From NCBI GenBank assembly GCA_009923125.1, contig RFUD01000121.1, forward strand, positions 1-7,023: a stretch of 7,023 nt of DNA. The letters are read 5' to 3'. This DNA is from Planctomycetia bacterium. Its GTDB lineage: Bacteria; Planctomycetota; Planctomycetia; Pirellulales; UBA1268. Shown in pieces: positions 5,202-7,023 of the stretch (position 1 is the first letter of the stretch; each line of letters opens with the position of its first letter). Under the pieces are notes generated by a model. The model saw only the letters and a program-made list of their open reading frames with translations. It was not told the origin of the DNA and ran no database searches. The position numbers and the translations under genes are program-made.

Positions 5202-6785
5202 ATGACGACGGCGACGGGGCTCCCGAAGATCGAGGTCTACAGCACGCTCTCGAAGGCGAAGGCGCCGCTCGTGACCGTGAAGCCCGGCCACGTGGGGATG
5301 TATCTCTGCGGCCCCACGGTCTACAAGCCGAGCCACATCGGACACATGGTCGGCCCGGTGATCTTCGACACCGTGAAGCGGCATCTCGAATACTCCGGCT
5401 GGAGCGTGACCTGGGTGGTCAACATCACCGACGTCGACGACAAGATCATCGCCGAGAGCGCCACCCGCGGCACGACGATGGCGAAACTCGCCGAGGAGAT
5501 GACGGCCGACTACCTGGAGAACCTCGCCTGCCTCGGTGTCACCAGCATCGACCAGATGCCGAAGGCCACGGAGCACATCGGCACGATCATCGCCTTCATC
5601 GAGGGGCTGATCGCCAAGGGCTGCGCGTACTCGAGCGACGGCGACGTCTACTTCGACGTCACGAAAGACGCCGACTACGGCAAGCTCACGAACCGCTCCG
5701 TCGAACAGACGCAGGGCGAGGGCGGCTCGACGGCCGAGCGCAAGCGTTCGGCGGCCGACTTCGCGCTCTGGAAGAAGGCCAAGCCGGGCGAGCCGGCGTG
5801 GGAGAGCCCATGGGGCCCGGGCCGGCCGGGCTGGCACATCGAGTGCTCGGCGATGAGCAAGGCGCTCCTCGGGCCCCACTTCGACATCCATGGCGGCGGG
5901 CTCGACCTCGTGTTTCCGCACCATGAAAACGAGATCGCCCAGAGCGAGTCGCTCCACGACTGCCCGATGGCGACGTTCTGGATGCACAACGGCCTGATGC
6001 AGGCGGCGGGCGCCGCCGGCAAGGTGGGCGGACGGCCGCGGGGCGAGGCAGGGTCGGCCGACGCGGCACAGGCATCGGCAGCCGACCAAGCGGCCGCACA
6101 GGCGGCCACGAAGATCTCGAAGTCCACCGGCGCGGAGCCGTTCAAGAACCTGCTCGCCCGGCATCGTCCGGAGGCGATCCGGATGCTCTTGCTCTCCACG
6201 CACTACCGCAGCCCGATCCACTTCGGCGAGGAGCCGCTCGGCGAGAGCGCCCGGGCGATGGAGGCCTTCGAGCGGCTGTTCGCGCGGTATCAGCGCGTGG
6301 GTGGAACATCGTTCTACACCCTGCCCTGCCGCAGCCGGCGCGAGGGCGACGCGGCCGTGGCGACGGCCGGCGACGACGCGAAGGGGCTCCGCGACAAGTT
6401 TCTCGCGGCGATGGACGACGACTTCAACACGGCGATCGCGATCGCCACGCTGTTCGACTACGTGCGGGTCGTCAACAAATTCATCGACCAGCACGGCCTC
6501 GAGGCGAAGAAGCCCGCGGCCGGGCTCGCGACGCTCGAGGCGATGATGCTCGTGCTGCGCGAACTCACCGGCGTGCTCGGCCTGTTTCTGAAAGAGCCGC
6601 AGGCACAGGGCGGCGGTGCCGACGACGCGCTCGTGGCGAAGCTCATGGAACTCGTGATCGAGATCCGGGCCAACGCCCGCAAGGCGAAGGACTTTGCCAC
6701 GGCCGACCTCGTCCGCAACAAGCTCACCGAGGCGGGCATCGTGCTCGAAGATCGTCCCGACGGCACGGGCTGGAGCCGGAAGTGA
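5202..6785 (+). CDS. cysS: Cysteinyl-tRNA synthetase with an inserted Ala-rich segment
   Basis: A class I aminoacyl-tRNA synthetase that charges tRNA-Cys in the cytosol; 527 residues against about 460 in E. coli. The signature HIGH is at 45-48 and the KMSKS loop appears as KISKS (304-308). Zinc ligands C36, C215, H240 and E244 match E. coli C28, C209, H234 and E238. CGPTVY (36-41), NITDVDDKI (74-82), WHIECSAMS (211-219), MDDDFNT in the anticodon-side helical domain and the C-terminal block ARKAKDFATADLVRNKL are well conserved. Two expansions explain the extra length. About 32 residues, Ala/Gly/Gln-rich, are added between HNG (262-264) and KISKS; a smaller one of about 18 residues lies before MDDDFNT. 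All catalytic residues I can check are present, so the enzyme is probably active. The ATG at 5202 is preferred for its GGAGG site. The stop codon overlaps the GTG of the next gene, implying coupled translation. Confidence 0.96.
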   Translation: MTTATGLPKIEVYSTLSKAKAPLVTVKPGHVGMYLCGPTVYKPSHIGHMVGPVIFDTVKRHLEYSGWSVTWVVNITDVDDKIIAESATRGTTMAKLAEEMTADYLENLACLGVTSIDQMPKATEHIGTIIAFIEGLIAKGCAYSSDGDVYFDVTKDADYGKLTNRSVEQTQGEGGSTAERKRSAADFALWKKAKPGEPAWESPWGPGRPGWHIECSAMSKALLGPHFDIHGGGLDLVFPHHENEIAQSESLHDCPMATFWMHNGLMQAAGAAGKVGGRPRGEAGSADAAQASAADQAAAQAATKISKSTGAEPFKNLLARHRPEAIRMLLLSTHYRSPIHFGEEPLGESARAMEAFERLFARYQRVGGTSFYTLPCRSRREGDAAVATAGDDAKGLRDKFLAAMDDDFNTAIAIATLFDYVRVVNKFIDQHGLEAKKPAAGLATLEAMMLVLRELTGVLGLFLKEPQAQGGGADDALVAKLMELVIEIRANARKAKDFATADLVRNKLTEAGIVLEDRPDGTGWSRK

Positions 6786-7023
6786 ACGGCGGCATCGGCG
6801 ACGTGCTGACGCCGCAGCGGCTGTTCGAGGTCACGAACACCGTGGCCCTTCTCGCCTGGATCGTGCTCGTCGCGCTTCCCGGCAAGCGGTTCGTGTCGCA
6901 CGTGCTCTGCGCGGTGCTCGTGCCGGGGCTGCTCGCGGCCTGCTACGCGGCCGTCATCGGCTGGAAGCTCGCGAGCGGCGGGCCGCCGCCCGATGACCTC
7001 ATGACGCTCGCCGGCCTGCGGCA
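6782..7023 (+). CDS. ABA4-like (DUF4281) membrane protein, partial at the right edge
   Basis: The first 80 codons of a gene that leaves the window. The GTG at 6782 overlaps the cysS stop (GTGA, 6782-6785), and GGAG (6772-6775) lies six bases upstream, a typical coupled start. The visible part reads TPQRLFEVTNTVALLAWIVL (10-29), then ALPGKRF, a second helix (about 38-60) and PDDLMTLAGLR (70-80). The pattern of LF, N and LLAW in helix 1, a P-basic turn, a VP-containing helix 2 and a final acidic-M-x-LAGLR segment resembles the start of ABA4-like proteins (DUF4281), which are about 140-150 residues with four helices. The plant ABA4 is needed for neoxanthin formation from carotenoids; bacterial members are not well characterised. 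The half that would confirm the family is outside the window. Confidence 0.7.
   Translation, partial: MNGGIGDVLTPQRLFEVTNTVALLAWIVLVALPGKRFVSHVLCAVLVPGLLAACYAAVIGWKLASGGPPPDDLMTLAGLR

Noticed and set aside
6001..6110. The GC-rich repetitive-looking stretch in cysS as a tandem repeat or mobile insertion
   Set aside because: No exact repeat unit or flanking duplication is visible; it stays in frame and its codon use matches the rest of the gene, so an in-frame protein expansion is the simpler reading.
4938..6494. A minus-strand open frame of 518 codons opposite ispF and cysS
   Set aside because: A GC-skew shadow of cysS. Its translation is Arg-, Ala- and Val-rich without family features, while the plus strand encodes complete IspF and CysRS motifs.

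Overview
The window is GC-rich (about two-thirds G+C by eye), densely packed and coding on both strands, with strong G/C preference at third codon positions. It looks like a bacterial chromosome. The combination of an ispF-cysS pair, a bacterial ABA4-like gene and an EboC-type UbiA protein, together with an Ala-rich insertion in CysS, would fit a planctomycete. That assignment is tentative, because no rRNA or other decisive marker is present.

Layout. Two operons diverge from a 60-base gap at 4636-4695. The leftward (minus-strand) operon runs from 4635 to 94 with very tight junctions: ABC ATPase (4635-3589), ABC-2 permease 1 (3592-2729, ATGA overlap), ABC-2 permease 2 (2727-1909, 1-base gap, start re-called to a GTG with a GGAGG site), an EboC-like UbiA-superfamily membrane protein (1884-952) and a xylose-isomerase-like TIM barrel protein (930-94). 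A possible further gene begins near 46 and leaves the window. The rightward operon is ispF (4696-5181), cysS (5202-6785) and the first 80 codons of an ABA4-like (DUF4281) membrane protein that starts at a GTG overlapping the cysS stop (6782 to the edge).

How the genes may work together. The first three leftward genes form a complete two-permease, one-ATPase exporter of the COG4586/COG4587/COG3694 type. Its co-transcription with an EboC-like protein and a TIM barrel enzyme is the most interesting feature. Ebo clusters in other bacteria have been linked to movement of small metabolites toward the periplasm, so a dedicated exporter in the same operon suggests a make-modify-export module for an unknown metabolite. 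The rightward operon joins isoprenoid precursor synthesis (IspF) and cysteine charging (CysS) to a membrane protein whose plant relative acts in carotenoid (neoxanthin) formation.

No rRNA, CRISPR array, insertion sequence or convincing rho-independent terminator was seen. I did not find a recognisable tRNA. No gene-free stretch longer than 300 bases exists; the only gaps are 1-93 (possible gene start), the 60-base divergent gap and short intergenic spacers.
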